A program made the translations under genes and the position numbers. Shown piece after piece: positions 43,912-57,126 of a stretch of DNA of 64,000 nt (positions are counted from its first letter, which is position 1; each line of letters starts with the position of its first letter). This DNA comes from Drosophila persimilis (taxonomy: Eukaryota > Arthropoda > Insecta > Diptera > Drosophilidae): assembly GCF_003286085.1 (NCBI RefSeq), contig NW_020825298.1, forward strand, positions 3,472,001-3,536,000. The letters run 5' to 3'. The notes under the pieces are model-generated. The model saw nothing but the letters and a program-made list of their open reading frames with translations, did no database searches and was not told where the DNA came from.

Positions 43912-46900
43912 GGATTCTATGGACTCATGCAGGACTCTAATATACCATATTTTACAATTTCAATAGTTTCATATAGCATTAAAAGGTATTCCATATTTTT
44001 ATATTTATCGAGTGTGTTCCTTCTCCATGTTTTTCTGCATATCGTATAGTTTCGCGAACCTCATAGAGTGTATATGAACTTCGTCACAGCTCACTGAGCA
44101 TTCGCCTTTTATTGGTGTTGCTATTGGCACACTGTTGTGGCATTTAGTGTGAGTTTATGCCAGTGTCAGCAGCTGGGCCACAACCATAACCCCATCTCCC
44201 ATAACACCAGGCTGGCTATATTTGGCCCATCACGGCTGCCCGACCCATGCCCGTGCCAGGGGTTAGGGGTGAGGGGTGAGAGGGTGAGGGTGAAGGAGAA
44301 TCATCACAATCATTCCGCTCGCCGAACCATTTGGCGCGTGCTCAAACAGTGCCATCAAAACACTCACAGTTGGCCAAATTCCGCTTTGTTTAGTCTGCGA
44401 TGTGCTCCCCTCTCTCCCTTTTTTGCATCAAAACAAATGTTCGATTGAAACTTTTTCTTTGTTTGCACCAAACTCCATAGAGCCGGATATGATATGTTGA
44501 TGTTTTTTCCTTCTGGTCGCAGCAGACTGCGAGGCGTCGGAAATTTTCGCACGGAATGGCCCGGAAACGTGCTCAGAATCAGCCTTCAAATAATAAAAGT
44601 ACTAGAAGTTGTATGGTAACATATGGATGGGAATGCATATCATATGGGTGTTGAGACGGGGTAGTCCATAATGAGATGACTTATTTTTGTAGATATGGTA
44701 TTTTATGAGTGTAGAGTTTAGGAATAGGAAAAGGTTCTAAAAAATTTTAATTCATCTTAAATGAAGCTCTGAGTGCAAAAGACAGTATTCCCTTCGTTTA
44801 GAATGCTCATGCGACAAAGAAAATCATCATATCATATCTGTCCCAACATTCCTCTCCCACAGAACTCTACCATGGAGTACAGTACTCAGAAGAGGGCCAG
44901 ACAAGTGGTGTGGTGCACAAATTGGCACTTGTTTTAAGCACCCAAGAACATGGAAGCGCGCATAAATTCAATAAATATCAATAAAAAATATTTCAACTGC
45001 ACAAGCTCGAGCAACATCAAAAGCAGTTCGGCCGCCTCACAAAAGGGAGCCAGCCAGAACAGAAAAGACAACCAAATTCTGACTCCAACAGAGTCAGAGT
45101 CAGAACACGGCAACGGAGGCAGAGCCAGAGGGGCAGCAATAACGGTAATCATATTAACTAAGCGAGCGAAAAGTTTAATTGAATTGCCCAAATAAAGGGA
45201 GAGAGGGAGAACAACGGATGCGCTGAGATGATTATAAAATATGCCAACTGCTCGACGACAATGTGAAACGCCAAAAAGGAATTTTGCTTAATGGCAACAA
45301 CAACCGCGAGAGCAACAGCGACAACAGCAACAATGCTGGCAATTAAGTGTCATGAATGGCAGGAAGTTTGGGGAGCTGGAGAGCTGCAACAGAGGCGACC
45401 TTGCAATGTCGCAACGCGAATGGAGAGACAGCAGAAGGAGGAGATGTGGAAGAAGTTGGGGCTGCCTGTTAACTTTGCCGCCATTTGTCTGCTGCCTGTT
45501 GTTCACTGGCAGCAGCTAACTGTTAACTGGGCCTGTGGCTGGGTCTGGGTCTGGGCTTGGCCGCCCCCAACAGCATTCCAACATGCCATGCGAAAGACCC
45601 GAGTCGTATCTAACTGCATGTTGCATGCCACTCCATGACAAAGTACCCCTCTATTGCCTCTGTGGCTGGGCTGTAAAATTATTGCTAATCATAATACAAT
45701 TTGGAACCGTTTTTTGAGCCAGGCTAACACTGACATTTGCATTGGCCGCTGGAAGCGGTTGATTTTGTCTCCCTTTCCCTCTCCAAGGTGGCGTCCGCTA
45801 ATTGCTTGGCTCAAAGAGTGCCCAAAGAGAATGTCGAGATACGGTTTGATTAGGGTAGGGAATGCTGCCTGCAGAACAATGTATTCAATTAAACAGGAAC
45901 TCTCTGGAAAATAAAGAAGTACTGTGAACAAATGAGGTTTGATCGAGGAGAACTTAATTGGCGAGAACAAGTACATGGAGATGATGTTTTTTACAACACG
46001 ACATTTTGTTAATTTGAATGCATTTCAAGAAGATTTTTCGTAAGCCAATAATATGAATTATTAGAAATTATAACAAGATCCATAGAAGTACTATAGAAGC
46101 ATCGGAAAGATACTTAAAAATGAGGGAACCAACTGTTTTACGTTTATACGTTTTGAAATGAGATCTATGGGAACATTGCCACCTTTCTGATAACAGATGT
46201 TCAAATGTAACCCTCCCATCTTGCCCTTAACTAACGTTTTTAAGCTATGATCCGCAGAAACCAAATACCGCTTTGTCCCATATGTTGGCAAATTCAAGCG
46301 TATCATTTATTCAGATTTGCGCAGACGCATCGGTTGAAGCATATGTATAAGAATCACACAACAAAATGGGAACAGTTGTGTGTGATGAACCCTCCCCTTA
46401 GACAGAAACCAGAATCATGAACTCCCTCTAAAGCAACATGTACAGATCGTAGTCCTGTGCGCAGGCGCCGCCCTCTCCTGAGCTGGATAACAGTTGGCCA
46501 GACCTGATCAGGACCCCATTGTTGCTCTTGCAGATATTATCTGGCCTTCTAATGAATTACGGCACACTTTTCAATTAGATGCATGTTTATACAATAATTT
46601 TGATGATTCCAGGGAACGCATAGAGATGTGCCCCTACGACAGACAAAGGTCGTCACGTTCAATATGCCAGGAAAGACACAGGGGCGGGCGAGATCTGTCT
46701 GCGGGTGAGCGATGCCTGTGGACTCCGTCAGCTGTTGCCACTTCTGGTTTGGGCTGGGTGTTGACTATAATGCAGCCACCCTGTGGTCCCGGTAATTATT
46801 TTGTATATTCGTAGTGTGTTGTAGGCAAGGTGAAACGTTGTTGGAGGTATCCATAGAATGTGTCAGGCATACGGCATGATGAAAAGTCATTATGTGTTCA

Positions 46901-49900
46901 ACAATACAGGGAATTACTTTTAGGTAACTATAATTGGATTGCCAAATGTAGTTAGATGATATTTTGGTACGATATATTACGGAGAACTCAGGAAATTCAT
47001 ATTATACATGCAACATACATACATGGAACTATATCAGTTTATAATATAAGCAAGGGACCTTTAAGTGAAGTTCCTTTTCCGAGTCCTTTCAGAAATGAAT
47101 GATACTTTGGAATCCCTGTATTTGCTGTATGGATTAATTTGTTTCCTCAATTTTAATCCACTCATAATACGAAGTACTTAAGTCTTAATATCCCCAGAGA
47201 GTAAACTACATACTTGGGAATGTGTTCAGATAATCGCATAACTTGTATTAGTTGGCGCCTGACTTTGTCAATGTGTCAAGGCAATCTGACAGGCATCTCC
47301 GTTCGCGCTGTCCCACAATTGGACTTGGAATACCCGCACTAGTACTCGTACTCGTTTGCCTACGCACACGGCGACGGCGACTCGATTGAGATTGCAATTG
47401 CAATTGCCATTTGAATTAAGTATTGGAAAAGAGGGGAAAAAACAGAAACAGAAATTAAAAAAATACTCGTGTCTGCAGCTGCAGCAGTTTTTGTCGCACT
47501 TTTTCCGCTAAACTTGCAATTGCGAAAAAAAAGTAAGTATAGTATTTTGTGGTCTGAGTTTTTTATTGTTTGGTGCAATATAATTGCAGCCTCTCTGGGG
47601 GACAATGACGGCGACGGAGACGACGATGATGCTGGCCCTCAAGTGCACACTTCCTGTCATTTACATTAACAAAGTATTTTCTGCTAGTTTTTTTATTTTT
47701 ATTTATTTTCATAACGCACTCAATGGGTTCTGAAAAGCCTGTGGCCATTGTTCGATTCGTAACGGGGCCTGGATCGGGGTCGGAGTCGGATACCCTGGGG
47801 TCGGGGTCCCTGGCTGTTGGCTGCGACTGCGCGTGACGCACGTGGTTCGTGGCTCATCAGAGTGGTGCAGTGCGTAGGGGTTGCGATTGGAATCGGTTCC
47901 CTATGGCCCTTGTGGGGACCCTTGGGGTTGGTTGCTCGAGCCCGCAGCATTTGCAGTTTCCATTTCGAGTTTTATGTGCCTCGCCTGCATTGTTCCAGAG
48001 CCTCGCTTGTGCCTGCCACACGCACTCGGCTGTGCCCTGCCTCCTTGACCCAAAACCCAAGACACATTAGACCCATTACCAGCAGCAGAGGCAGCCACAA
48101 CAGCAGCTGCAGCTGCAGCTCCTTGGCCGGAGATCAAGACGGGGCAGGCGGACAGGACGGGCGTGTCAAATGAACAACCGGCTGTTGCCATTCCTCTAAA
48201 TCAAAACTAGCCGGCGAGCAAACAAATTAAGAATGGGAAACTCAACCTCATTGTTGGACAGGAAAATGGGAAAACTCGTCCTCATTGTTCTGTGGTCTTT
48301 CTTCGCCCTTTCACATCGACATATGTGCAGCTTCACAGTTGACTTGGAGGCAATTAGCAGGACTCGCACTCGCACCCTTGCTGGCCACCGCTGCCACACC
48401 ACTTTTCACTTTCTGGCCACCGCCCATGCAAATAGGCCTGAGTGGCTGTTGATCACAGTCCAACCCACACCAGCAGCACCACCGACTAGTGAGTGACTCC
48501 TTTCATCCACTGGTTCGCCACCACATTTGCAGCTGGCATTCGTGTTGTAGTCGTCGCCATTGTCGTTGTCCTTGTCATTGTCAGGGTCTAGCTGTTTTTA
48601 CTTTTTTGTATCCTTTCTTTTGTGGATAACATTTGTCAACAATTTGCTTTTCGGCTTCGTACCTTTTTCAAGGGGTATGCCAGTATGTAACAGGGATATA
48701 TTGCCGAATGTACAGTTTGTCATCAATTTAGAAGGAGTAGATAAAGATCCAGGGTATATCAGGACTATAAAAAGATCTTGTGCCCCTGCTGAACACTCTA
48801 TATCCTTTTACAGGTAATCAAGCAATTCGGTGCTCTGTCTCTTTCTCATCTGGCACAATTTTGTCTGGTTTTCGGACTGTTGCGTGATTAATTGCCATAT
48901 ATTGTGGCATTTGAGGCCCTGCTGTTGCCACCGCTTTGTGTTTGGCATTGCCAAAAAGGATGCAGCTTTCCTTGGGGCAAGGCCAAGCTGCAAATGGGCC
49001 AGCCCATATAATTGCCGTCTGCGGCTATCCACCAACAGCTGCTGCAATCACGCAGCCTGCTCTCCCGACAGCCTGTGGCGATATTAAAATCCACTTAGAG
49101 AGGCGCGTGGCGCCGTCAGACAAACCAATTAAAGTAAACATTGAGTATCTGTAAATCCTTTTAGCACTAAATCTATATGCGCTATAATTGCAATATGAGA
49201 TGCCACTCGAGCCTCCGCATGGCCACCCTTCCGCTTTCCACACAGTATCCTTTCCTAGGGTGCTACCCCTTCCTTGCCACCTATATATATTGTTTAGTCA
49301 TGTTTTGTGTACACTCGCAGTTGCCATGGCAAATCCCTGGGCTCCTGTGTCTGCGCATGCGCAACGGAACGCGGCAGCTGTGTGCTGCTGACCTGCCCCC
49401 GCCGGGCCAGGGCCAGAGCCAGGCCAGGTCGCTGACTTTGTAATCCTGCGGAAGTTGATTTTATCACGTGGGTCCATTAGTTACCTTTGGTACCACAAGG
49501 CAGCGGCGCATAGTTCAAAGTTCAGTCTGGAAACTGAAACCATTCGATAGGATGGAAAGGGGCTATAAGTTTTTCCGGCTAAGAGCTGTGGTACAGAAAG
49601 TGGTCATCAAAAAGAGGTAGAGCCTTCTGTTAAGTACCTTAAAATTTTAATGTGGGAATTCAAAGCCATTCATAGCCAACAAACCATTTACCCCCACTCA
49701 TTGTGAACTATTTGTGTTGCTCCGAAGGATGTCATTTGGAAGCATCAATTTAATGTGCGAATGTACTGCAGAAACAGTTTTGAATCTAGATCAGTGCCGA
49801 TGAGCAAGACATTTAATGATTCGGGTGGTGTGTCAATTTCTGGTAGATGCACTTTTCCATTATTCGTCCATAGCACCAATCAACTTTCGGATGAGCGGAA

Positions 49901-50576
49901 TATTCGATATCTGACTTGTACGAATGCGAGACAATGGTTTCTGGCTCCAGCAGGGCACATAGGTCTAAGACTTTTAGTCCATTGAATAGCTGAAGCTCCA
50001 TGATCTTGGGAACAAGCTGGAGGGAAATATTTCAAAGTGCGGTGCACTTCCAATGGTCGCTGACAGAGCTCCCATCAATAAGAATGTCTGTGGAGTGGAG
50101 TGAGTGTCTGTAACCTCCGGAGGTTAGACCAAAAATGCCATCAGTCATTAATCTAATTTTTCTATTTATGGCGAGCGATTGATGGGCAACCACGGCAGAG
50201 GGCAAACGGGAACCGCCGGCCGGCGACGACTTGACAATTGGCGGCTAATTATGCAATGGCATCCCGAAAACCAGATGCCTCTCTAATGAAACGGAGAATT
50301 CTCGTACTTGGACCGCTGCAGCGGCTGCAGCTAAAATTAATTGGCCTGCCCGACAGCCCAACAGCCCAACAGCCGCCATGATGCATTCGAGGCGATAAGA
50401 CCCGCTCCCGAGACCATTTTCCATTGGAAGCGATGCCATCTCTCCCCTCCCCAGTTGGCAACGTTAGAACACTCAGAATTAATGGGCCGAGTCAAGAGGC
50501 GACAGTTTTTTCAGTCAAATCAAATTACATTACATTCGCATTCGGCTTTGTTGCTACTCGTATGTAAATCTGTGAA

Positions 50577-51346
50577 ATGGAACAACCAATTAATAAAATG
50601 CGATACTATCTGAAGGATGAGACTGTGCTGCATAACAAGAAGGACGACTGCTGGATCATTATACACAATAACGTCTATGATTTGACGCCCATGATACGGG
50701 ATCGCTTGGATCACTGGAATACCGTAGGTCTTAACAGAAAAATCTCTTAATTCTTTGCTCTATCCCCATATTCTATCGAATCTTCTGCAGAACATGGATT
50801 ACTTGGTAGCTCATGCGGGCAAGGATCTAACACATTTCTTCCATGAGAATGGGGAGCCCCGCACGGAGATCTCGGTTAGGACTGGCAGACCGCGTGTCCT
50901 CTTTCCACCTATCCTGGAGGTGGCTATCAGTGAGTTTGCCAAGACCAATGGCGCCATGTGGAGTCAGGATCCCTTCTATCACATTGGGAGACTCACACGA
51001 CGTGCACGCCTTATTCGAATCATCAATGCCCTGACGGCCCAGACCCTGTTCATGACCGTGTGCGATGAAGACACTATCTACGACATCCAACAGAAGTACA
51101 AGCAGCACTACAATCACCATGCGGGCAGCTACGAGTGGCGCAAGTTCTCCAATGGAGTAAGTTGATCTCTGTTCTCCAGAGACACCCCTTCTTGAATGAT
51201 CTCTCCCGCAGGGAAAGGCCTGCGGCCAGCTCGACCTGAACGGCACCTTGGACGAGAACGGTCTGATAGATGAGGAGGACTGCGATGTGGAGCTACCGCC
51301 CCCCTCCATTTGGCTCTACTACACAGATGATATAACCATTGCTTGA
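50577..51346 (+). CDS. CYB5D1-like cytochrome b5 domain protein
   Basis: Three exons, 50577-50723, 50791-51156 and 51212-51346, all phase 0 with GT..AG introns of 67 and 55 bp, code for 215 residues (human CYB5D1 has 228). The b5-like fold covers about 8-75 with DDCWIIIHNNVYDLT and AGKDLTHFF; the usual HPGG heme loop is absent here, as in the CYB5D1 family. A CYB5D1-specific second half follows: RARLIRIINALTAQTLF, SYEWRKFSNG, LDENGLIDEEDCD and the end IWLYYTDDITIA. In algae CYB5D1 is a radial-spoke, redox-linked regulator of cilia; in flies expression in testis or ciliated neurons would be expected (inference). The start is the first ATG (GTGAAATGG); MRYY at codon 8 is an alternative. Confidence 0.93.
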
Positions 51347-51778
51347 GTTCGAGTGGTGTCAAAAGTTTACAGGTTTTGGGTTCAGTTTATTGGAAATTCG
51401 TTGTGCTGCAGAGAAGTAAAGCTCATTTCAGGCTAGACTGCAGTTGGAGTTGGAGTTGGTCCAACCATTTATATAAAATTTAAACAAATTTCAACAAATG
51501 TCATGGTCGACAGAAGAGGGTAATAGGTCTAAAAGTGCAGCGGAGTTCCATAGGGTCGGGTCGGATCTATCTCTGGCTCTGAATATTTACGTGCATTATT
51601 GCTCCTGGGTGCTGCTCTTGGACTTGAATTGGCTCTTGGACCGGGTTCTGGTCTGGCTCTTGAACGGACTCTAAATTATGCGGGCTGGTGGAGCTGGAGC
51701 TGTGAACTCGTGTATGACGATCGGGGTGGTGTCTGTAGGTACAGCGCCTGCAGCTGCCCAGTTGGCACGCGTTGCAGC

Positions 51779-51808
51779 TACCACTGCCACTGCCACTGCC
51801 ACTGCCCC
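51779..51808. repeat. CCACTG hexamer repeat
   Basis: Four to five units of CCACTG. Confidence 0.85.
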
Positions 51809-51875
51809 GGCCAAAAGGGGGAGTGGAGTGTCGTGCTTACTGAACTGTGAACTGTTTTTCCAGTCCTATCCATAT

Positions 51876-51902
51876 ACCAGTACCAGTACCAGTACCAGTA
51901 TA
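51876..51902. repeat. TACCAG hexamer repeat
   Basis: Four units of TACCAG plus a partial unit. Confidence 0.85.
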
Positions 51903-54900
51903 CCGCATTAGCCGTGGCTAGAGTTATGGCTTATGGTTCTTGGAAGCTCTCCTCCTAGCCACTGGAGACGCCCACTTGTGTTGGATCTGTCTTGGGGCTT
52001 GTGGTTTGGGCTTGGGCTTGGGGTTCTTTGTTCTGCCTCCTTCTCTTGTGCTTATCTTGAGCGCATAAATAATTAATTTCAGACTCATTTTGCTTAATAA
52101 TTTTTTTTGTTTAGTTGTTTAATTGCAAACCAGTTCTCTCGGCCTGGGTTGAGGTTGAAGTCGGGCCATAAATGGTCGTCAGTGCGGCTGTGTTCTTAAT
52201 TTACATTGAGCAAGCGACGTGTGACAAAGAGGCCAAGATACTAGGCACTGGAGCAATCGAGGTATGTTGTGAATTATTTTAGCCGCGATGTGTGTAGGAT
52301 TTTTGACAAGCCGCTGGGTTTGGCACTCGAAGGTTGCGGATATATCAATCCGCAGATCCGCAGATACTTTCCCATGCTACAAGTCAACAAAAACAGAGGC
52401 GCAGAGGCCAAAAGGAAACAGCCAAAGAGCAAAGGGAATCAATAGCCAAAGCCAAGCCAACCTGAGCCAAGACATGCACAATCTTGTGAAATACTGTTCT
52501 CTCATACCTGTTTCAGAATCTGTGGTACCTGGCACCACCTGACAGAGAGCGGGCACGATGACTCATCTGCGAACGAACACGTTTGTGCATGTCGAACCAT
52601 GGGAACAGGAGCAACGCAAAGCAACTCCATCCAGTATCCAGTACCCAGTACACATATCGAACATTGGTAACCTGTCCTGCTGTCTGTCTGGGCATCAAGG
52701 TACGAGGGAGCATCATTGTTAATGGTGGGTGTGGCATAGGGGGGGCACTGCCCAGGGCTGCTCTATGGAACTGCGTTTGTCGTTTGGCCAAACCCGTTTT
52801 TGGCATGCCTCCGGGCCAGTTCGTTGCCTAAGTCTTTTGTTTGAAGCGCCACAGAGTTCAATGCGCCGCCTGCGCGTATAAGTAAGCGAAATGCATTTGC
52901 GTATTAAGTATTCATTTGTGGACAGTGGTAGCTGCCAAGATAGGGAGCAGGTGTTACCAGTAGGAAAAGAGTAAATGATGCTGTTATATTATGTCATTTG
53001 TTTGCAACTTACAGCTTAGTTGATGGAACTCGAATATCTGAACGTAAAATCTTCCTGCTGAATCGCATTTTCAAAGTTTGTCATGCCACGGCCCCGACCT
53101 GGCTTCCAAGTACATGCCACTGGCTGACAATTATTCTAAAAGAGTCCAACAACGGCGAGATCTGCCCTGACAATGGCACTGACACTGACAAAGACAAGAT
53201 CCAGTGCGCTTTTCACGGCATTCCTTAGGATCAACCAACATCAGCGCGGATCGACAGCACCCACAACCACAGCAGACGTACGAATGTATGGAAGATGTAA
53301 CCCACTTCAGATGTGACTGTGACCCATTCCCACAGTCCTCTACCTCCAACAAACAGCCATGCGTAGTCGTCAAGGCAGCTAAATCTGAATTCTATGCCGG
53401 TCGCATTCTTTCTTTCTTTCATTTGTTCCTCTTTCCCAAGGCATTTTCCAGGCGGAAGTGGAGGCTCTCTGGTATGCGAGCAATCTTCGTCGTTGGCGTT
53501 TTCGTCTAAGCTCCCGATCCCGCTCCCCCAGCGATTTCCCAGCTAAGCGAGCTAATTTAGTGCTTAGCTCGAAATAAACTGTTCGCTTGGCGGTTATTTT
53601 CTCAGGTTGTTCCTGCTCGTGTTGTTGATTGTGTGTGGCTGTGTTTGTGTCTGAATCCGCTTTGGGGGCAGAGGAATTTATGCAGATTAGCAGTAGAAAT
53701 AGAAAGCCGAACGAGCGGAATAGTCGAAATGTTGTGTGCCATGAAGGTCAGCCACACCCAAAAGGAAGTACCACCATTCCAGCAGCCCCAAAATAGCCAT
53801 CCTATACGTACTAGTAGATACATCCGTTATGGCAATCAGTGTCATTTTCAGTTTCTTTTACTGTTTTAATGTAGAGAACTCTACTGGGCCTCCGTCTCCG
53901 CCTCCTGCTCCGCACCTCTTCAAACGATTCTGTTGGGGCGTTGGTTCCGACTTCCCCCATCGGACCTTTGCATTTGGCATACAAAGCATTGACCGCTGCC
54001 GCTGCCGCTGCCTGCCTGCCTGCATTTGGCACTTGGAATTCCACACCAGCTACAACAAATTAAATAATAAATACGAAGGAAAAAAGAGTATGCGACAATA
54101 AATAGCGGAACCAAATTAGGAAGTGGCCACGCCACGCCACACCACACCACACTACACACCACAAAGTCCCCAACTCCATATTCGGGTGACCACCGTACAG
54201 GACAGCAGCAACCGCAGCAGCAGTCAAGTGGGTCTTTGTACGGTCGGCGAGCATAGACTGTCATTGGCATACTAAATATGATGGAACTGATTGATTCGGT
54301 GGCTTCTGGGCTGTGGCTCGTCTGTGGCAGTTTGGTTAGAATTGGAATTATACTATAGCATTGGCTAGCGGCTTTTTCGAGTTGCAAATAAATGATGAAT
54401 AGCCACTTAGAACAAATAGTTACGCTTTATGCGATGTAGAGAAGATATATTCAAAGGGAATTTACTCCAGGAGTATATCCTGTAAAAATGATCCAATCAG
54501 TACTAGTCACAAAGAGATTTCACTACATATAGCCAAAATGACTTATAATATCTTTTTGCTGATTAGGTTCATCTTCTCCGAGGGTATTCCCTTTAATAAA
54601 ATTCACATTCGAGAACCGAAACCAAAGAAAAAGTGTTAAAATTAAGTTCCTCCAATCTGGAACTTCCCTCAATATAAGTTTACATATACCCGAATGCCTC
54701 CTTCGAGTTCTTTCAAATTGATATGCAACTTTTGCACCTCTTGAGCTTGGTGAGTATTCATAAATTATTCAAAGCTTAACTGCTTCCGTTTTGGACGAGT
54801 GTCTGTCGGTCTGTCTGTGGCACTGTCATTTCTTCGATGTGGGTGTTGCCTGTGCCCCGCCCCTGTCTGGTACTCGTATTCTCTGGCAGATTGACAAGGT

Positions 54901-57109
54901 TCGACTTGGCCTGCGACTGAGAATGGGAGTGGGGATTGGGTCTTCGAGGGGGTCGGGGTCAGCGGGAGGACGCTGCACTTTCTTGTGGTTGGATCGGCTC
55001 GCAGCTGTTTGTATAAATATCCATTGGCAATAACAATTTCGAATGGCTGCCAACAACGAGTTTATTTTACATTTTATTGTATAATTTTCGGATGTGGTTT
55101 TCGAAGAGAAAGAAGCAAAGACAGAGGCAGAGGCAAAGACGTGGCATGGTCGCTGTTCTGTTCTGTTCAGTTCTGTAGAATAAATTAACGCGTGCAACTA
55201 AATAAAAATAAATATATTTTTATATACATTGGGGTATGTTCTCCGGGGCAGAGATCTGGTTCTGGCTGAGTGCCCTCAAGGTATGTCGCAAACGGAGCTG
55301 GACTTGGATGAAAATGGATGTGGGGGGAAAATAGAGGTGGAGACGGAGACAATGGGGCGGTTTTGGTTCGCAGCGTTTCGGAGGCCAACATTCTATGCAA
55401 ATTTAATGACAGTCAAACCGTCACTCAGCAAAAGGGTTAAGGTTCGGCTGGGCCCGGGCTTCGCCTCAATTTATGGATATTAACACAATATTTGTTGTCG
55501 CCTGTCGCTTCTTGGTTAATTACCAGACGAGCCGGGCCCTTTACTGGGAATCCCTTTACCCCCGTGCAATCAAATGTTTCCCATGCAAATCGCCTGCCAG
55601 AAATCAATTAAAAGCACACGTGACATTCAAGTTCCCACATTTGTATCCTTCCATCCATTCCTGCCCCGATTGTCATTCGGCTTTTCCTCTGGTGTTCTGT
55701 TTTTTTAGTTGACCAAACACTTCCTGTGTCCCGTGTCCTGTGTCCTGTGCCCTGTGTCGAGGGAGTTTCCTCACCCGTTCGCTGGTCTTGTGCTTCCTGC
55801 AGAGCGTGGGAGCGGCTCTAGCGGCTGGCAATAATTTCCATAGACCTAAGTTCTATTGATTTATGCCCTCGCTTCTGCGGGTTTCAATTGATTTTTTAAG
55901 TGGCTCTGCGGATTATCAAATTGTGATCTGAATTTTGAGTCGATTTTTTGGTACAGAGGGAGGGTTTTGCTGTGGGTTTGCCAAATTGAATTGTTTACTT
56001 GGGCTTAGGGGAAGTGTACTCGTCCATTAAATGGGATTTGATTTATGCCAGACAAGTGTCTGGGTGGCTGGGAGAGGGGCTTACAGATTCTAACAATTTA
56101 TGAGTGTGGAGAGGACCTGAGAAGGGTTAGAACTGTGTGAAATGAGGGTTGGTCTGTTGATCTGTCTTTCGATTCTTTCCCCTCCTCACTGACCACAGTT
56201 AAAGTCTTTAGCTCGAAATGGAAAGGAAACCATCATCATTCTCATCCATCCAGGTCTCAATCTGGTGTATACATTCACTTATTTGGATGGTAGACTCGTG
56301 TAACTCGTTTGGCCAACATAAACTGAAACAACAACGACAACTTCACTTTCTAACAATGATTAGTTGGCAATCTTCTCTTTTCTTTTCCTCAGTTTCTTCT
56401 ATAGAGTTTTTCCCCACCGAGGAGTAATGAGCGCTTTTTCAAGTTGATAATTACGATGAAACAGCAGAAACAGAGCCAAAAGCAGACAAACTCAGACTGA
56501 GACTGAGACTGAAACCCATATGAAATAAGAAAACCGAAGCTAAATCAGAGGAGGAAACAAACAGAAGCTGAACAGGGAGGAGAACCACAAACAGAAGCTA
56601 AATCGGAGGGAGAATCATGGCCAAGACAACTACACCTCATTTGGTTAGCCCTAAAGGGTCCGGCATGGCCTGGCCAACATGATTTGTCTTTCTTAGGCCA
56701 TTCCTTTGAGGGGAGGTGTGCAGAGGCTTAGGTAAAATATTTGTTTGTACATGAAAATACCAGTAGCCGATTTCATGTGCGTTTAATTCAATTATGTATA
56801 GACCTGGGTGGAGTGTGAGTGTGATATTCTGAGAGCAGCGTGGGAACAGCTGGGACTTATGTAACTCATTTGGGCTCCATTGTAAGGTGTCCATCAAATT
56901 CCCATAGACTTATTAAAAACAATGAGCTGGTTGTAATTTCTAAGCTGATTTCGAAGGCAAACCCTTTTGCAAATCAATCAAAGGCGCATCGCCCTGACAA
57001 TCCAATTACGAATGCAAATGTTGGGAACAGTGTTCCCAGAACAATTCGCAGAACCCGAGCACCAGGCGCTGTTCTTCAGTGAATAGGGGAACCCTTGTAG
57101 ATGTTCAGA

Positions 57110-57126
57110 AGAGAGAGAGAGAGAGG
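57110..57126. repeat. GA microsatellite
   Basis: Eight GA units. Confidence 0.85.

Larger units (their letters stand above)
41856..50576. other. non-coding stretch between 41.9 and 50.6 kb
   Basis: No supported coding region. The first 900 bp look like a promoter and long 5' leader: DRE at 41962, a small frame at 42334 (MAAETEAFCGS), and possible donors at 42770 (CCAGTAAGG) and 43130 (CACGTGAGT). The rest holds microsatellites and the dispersed repeat at 43858-43911. It may be an intron of the gene whose coding starts at 61156; that link is inference. Confidence 0.5.

Noticed and set aside
46428..46498. Minus-strand stretch reading GEGGACAQDYDLYMLL then stop
   Set aside because: It looked exon-like, but all three minus frames are open here, no acceptor fits and no family is recognisable.
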